Part shown: positions 7,518-9,460 of the stretch, piece after piece | Layout: every line of letters begins with the position of its first letter | Position numbering within the stretch: the stretch's first letter is position 1 | Assembly (NCBI GenBank): GCA_027489195.1 | Contig: JAIYAG010000427.1 | Location: forward strand, 1-9,460 | Direction of reading: 5' to 3' | DNA from: Burkholderiales bacterium | GTDB lineage: Bacteria > Pseudomonadota > Gammaproteobacteria > Burkholderiales > Burkholderiaceae_E | DNA length: 9,460 bases | Notes under the pieces: model-generated | What the model was told of the DNA's origin: nothing | Database searches by the model: none | What the model saw: the letters and a program-made list of their open reading frames with translations, nothing else | Translations under genes and position numbers: made by a program

Positions 7518-7954
7518 ACGCGCTGCCCGAGCTCCGGATGCCGGGCCCGCGGCCGTTCCCGCCCCGTGTCTCGGCCTTCACGCGGCCGTTCTGGGACGCG
7601 CTCGAGGCGGGCACGATGCGCTCGACCCGCTGCGACGCCTGCGGGCTGCTCGGCTTTCCGCCGCGCAACCTGTGCCGCGCCTGCTGGAGCCGGTCGGTCT
7701 CGTGGACCGAGCTCGCACCCGCGGGCGTGCTGTACAGCTTCACCCGCGTGCATGTCGCGCCCGCCGCGTTCCGCGCCGACGCGCCCTACGCCATCGGCCT
7801 GGTGGACCTCGACGACGGCGTGCGCCTGATGTGCCGGATGGTCGGTGCGGTCGAGGCCGCCGACATCGGCGGGCGCATCGGGCTGCTGGTGCTGCGCTAC
7901 GAGGACGGCGCGCTGTTCGGCGCGCGCATGACACACTCGCCTCAGGCGACCTGA
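7514..7954 (+). CDS. DUF35 zinc-ribbon/OB-fold partner of the thiolase
   Basis: A 146-residue protein with the standard DUF35 layout. An N-terminal amphipathic segment, FTRPFWDAL (22-30), is followed by a rubredoxin-like zinc ribbon with Cys40, Cys43, Cys54 and Cys57 (CxxC-x10-CxxC). An OB-fold domain follows from about residue 66, with GVLYSFTRVH at 71-80 and PYAIGLVDLDDG at 91-102. Such proteins bind SCP2-type thiolases or aldolases and CoA thioesters, for example ChsH2 with Ltp2 and BbsA with BbsB, and are required for activity. The start codon overlaps the thiolase stop (ATGA), which strongly suggests stoichiometric co-production. The length is normal for stand-alone members, and no enoyl-CoA hydratase domain is fused. 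Specific substrate is unknown. Confidence 0.92.
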   Translation: MNALPELRMPGPRPFPPRVSAFTRPFWDALEAGTMRSTRCDACGLLGFPPRNLCRACWSRSVSWTELAPAGVLYSFTRVHVAPAAFRADAPYAIGLVDLDDGVRLMCRMVGAVEAADIGGRIGLLVLRYEDGALFGARMTHSPQAT

Positions 7955-7987
7955 CACGAATCGAATCGCGACCCCTGGAGCATCCCC

Positions 7988-8887
7988 ATGAGCGACACCA
8001 ACGAGTACGTCCCGCCCAAGGTCTGGACCTGGAACAAGGCCAGCGGCGGGCGCTTCGCGAACATCAACCGCCCGATCGCCGGACCCACCCACGACAAGGA
8101 GCTGCCGGTCGGTCGCCATCCGATGCAGCTCTACTCGCTGGGCACGCCCAACGGCCAGAAGGTCACGATCATGCTCGAGGAGCTGCTCGCGCTCGGGCAC
8201 GCCGGCGCCGAGTACGACGCCTGGCTGATCCGGATCAACGAGGGCGACCAGTTCTCCAGTGGCTTCGTCGCGGCCAACCCGAACTCCAAGATCCCCGCGC
8301 TCGTCGACCGCAGCGGCCCGGAGCCGGTGCGTGTGTTCGAGTCCGGCGCGATCCTGATGCACCTGGCCGAGAAGTTTGGGGTCTTGCTGCCGAAGGCCGG
8401 GCCCGCCCGCGCCGAATGCCTGTCGTGGCTGTTCTGGCAGATGGGCAGCGCGCCCTACCTGGGCGGCGGCCTGGGGCACTTCTACGCCTACGCGCCGATG
8501 AAGATCGAGTACGCCATCGACCGGTTCGCGATGGAGACCAAGCGCCAGCTCGACGTCCTCGACCGGCGCCTCGCCGAGAGCGCGTACCTCGGCGGCGCCG
8601 ACTACACCATCGCCGACATCGCCGTCTGGCCGTGGTATGGCGGGCTGGTCAAGGGCCTGCTCTACGGGGCGGGCGAGTTCCTGTCGGTCCACGAGTACAC
8701 GAACGTCGTGCGCTGGGCCGACCAGATCGGCGCGCGGCCGGCGGTGCGTCGCGGGCGCATCGTCAACCGGGTGATGGGCGACCCGGCCGCGCAGCTGCGC
8801 GAGCGCCACGACGCGAGCGACTTCGACACGAAGACGCAGGACAAGCTCGACGCACAGGCCGCCGCCAAGCCGGGCGGCGCGGGCTGA
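7988..8887 (+). CDS. yghU: YghU-like glutathione S-transferase (Nu class)
   Basis: A 299-residue cytoplasmic protein closely resembling E. coli YghU along its whole length. It has the extended N-terminus PPKVWTWNKASGG (9-21), NINRPIAGPTH (25-35), the TPNGQK glutathione-site motif at 53-58, the cis-Pro segment NPNSKIPAL at 97-105 and ES at 118-119. The helical C-terminal domain includes GHFYAYAP (163-170), ADYTIADIAVWPW (204-216) and RHDASDF (273-279). Nu-class enzymes bind two glutathiones and show disulfide-bond reductase and organic peroxidase activity. GGAG seven bases before the ATG supports the start. It lies 33 bases after the DUF35 gene and 19 before the next, so it is probably in the same transcript, though YghU homologues occur in many contexts and a pathway role is not implied. 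Confidence 0.93.
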   Translation: MSDTNEYVPPKVWTWNKASGGRFANINRPIAGPTHDKELPVGRHPMQLYSLGTPNGQKVTIMLEELLALGHAGAEYDAWLIRINEGDQFSSGFVAANPNSKIPALVDRSGPEPVRVFESGAILMHLAEKFGVLLPKAGPARAECLSWLFWQMGSAPYLGGGLGHFYAYAPMKIEYAIDRFAMETKRQLDVLDRRLAESAYLGGADYTIADIAVWPWYGGLVKGLLYGAGEFLSVHEYTNVVRWADQIGARPAVRRGRIVNRVMGDPAAQLRERHDASDFDTKTQDKLDAQAAAKPGGAG

Positions 8888-8906
8888 GCGCCGGCACGTC
8901 GCGACC

Positions 8907-9460
8907 ATGAAGGTCGTCGTCCTCGGGGCCGGGGCCGTCGGCTGCTACGTCGGCGGCCTGCTGTCGCTCGCCGGCTTCGAGGTCGCGTTCGCGGTGAGGC
9001 CCGCCGCGCGCGACGCCATCGCCGCACGCGGCGTGCGCCTGTGCGGGCCGCGCGGCGACTTCCACGCGGCCGGGGTCGGCGCGATCGTCCGGCCCGAGGA
9101 GGCCCCCGGCGTCGACCTGGTGCTGTCCTGCGTGAAGCTGTACGACGCGCGGTCCTCGGCCGAGGCCTGGCGCCCGATGCTCGAATCGGCCGCCGCCGTC
9201 GTCTGCCTGCAGAACGGCGTCGACGGCGTCGCGCGCGTGCAGGCCGGCGCGCCGCACGCGCGCTGCTGGGGCGGGCTCGCGCTCGTGGCGGGCAGGCTTC
9301 GCGAGCCCGGCATCGTCGACTACCTGTCGGACATGTCCTCGATCGTCTTCGGCGGACCGGGCTCATCGTCCGATCCGGTGCTCGCCGCCTTCGTCGCGCA
9401 GGTCCGCGCCGCGTCCCTGCCCACGGCCTTCGTGGCGACCCGGGTCGAGGACATCGCCCG
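8907..9460 (+). CDS. Ketopantoate reductase-family (ApbA/PanE) oxidoreductase, 5' part only
   Basis: The gene starts at the ATG at 8907 and stays open to the window end (184 full codons), so its 3' part is missing. The N-terminal Rossmann motif GAGAVG is at residues 7-12. Arg31 after the second strand fits binding of the NADPH 2'-phosphate. Lys77 in CVKLYD and LQNGVDG at 101-107 match conserved PanE positions. The sequence ends at VEDIA, just before the region that should carry the second catalytic Lys. The family reduces 2-dehydropantoate to pantoate for CoA synthesis, but many proteobacteria have several paralogues of unknown substrate, and this one is in an apparently catabolic operon. It therefore gets no gene symbol. 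It begins 19 bases after the glutathione transferase stop with a weak Shine-Dalgarno. Confidence 0.88.
   Translation, partial: MKVVVLGAGAVGCYVGGLLSLAGFEVAFAVRPAARDAIAARGVRLCGPRGDFHAAGVGAIVRPEEAPGVDLVLSCVKLYDARSSAEAWRPMLESAAAVVCLQNGVDGVARVQAGAPHARCWGGLALVAGRLREPGIVDYLSDMSSIVFGGPGSSSDPVLAAFVAQVRAASLPTAFVATRVEDIA

Noticed and set aside
7376..8908. Minus-strand open frame of 510 codons opposite the DUF35 and yghU-like genes
   Set aside because: Shadow of two strongly recognised plus-strand genes; no motif of its own.

Overview
The window is very GC-rich DNA (well over 65% G+C by eye), densely packed, with few intergenic bases and long accidental open frames on the opposite strands. The protein repertoire fits a free-living, metabolically versatile proteobacterium: acyl-CoA ligase, acyl-CoA dehydrogenase, SCP2-type thiolase with a DUF35 partner, YghU-type glutathione transferase and a small exported protein. 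A member of the Burkholderiales is the best guess, but this is inference from gene content and composition only. No rRNA, tRNA, insertion sequence, phage gene or CRISPR array was seen.

Layout. (1) Positions 1-2760, plus strand: the 3' end of a leuC-type aconitase-family large subunit, its small subunit leuD, a metallo-beta-lactamase-fold hydrolase and an SDR oxidoreductase. They are tightly spaced, and the last two overlap. (2) Positions 2775-3104, minus strand: a small exported protein of unknown function, convergent with the SDR gene. (3) Positions 3249-6099, minus strand: an AMP-forming acyl-CoA ligase followed by an ACAD10/11-like acyl-CoA dehydrogenase. (4) Positions 6100-6299: a divergent control region with a good sigma70-like promoter for the ligase. 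(5) Positions 6300-9460, plus strand: a thiolase-fold enzyme and its DUF35 zinc-ribbon/OB partner (ATGA overlap), a yghU-like glutathione transferase and the 5' part of a ketopantoate-reductase-family gene that runs off the window.

How it may work together. The ligase, dehydrogenase and thiolase/DUF35 pair look like activation, alpha,beta-dehydrogenation and carbon-carbon cleavage of a carboxylic acid as its CoA thioester. The LeuC/LeuD-like hydro-lyase, the metallo-hydrolase and the SDR could add hydration, lactone or ester hydrolysis, and alcohol oxidation. Whether the two halves belong to one pathway cannot be decided from the sequence. The most unusual points are the thiolase lacking the usual acylation cysteine, the leuCD pair sitting beside catabolic genes instead of leuB, and an acyl-CoA dehydrogenase with Asp where the usual catalytic Glu stands.
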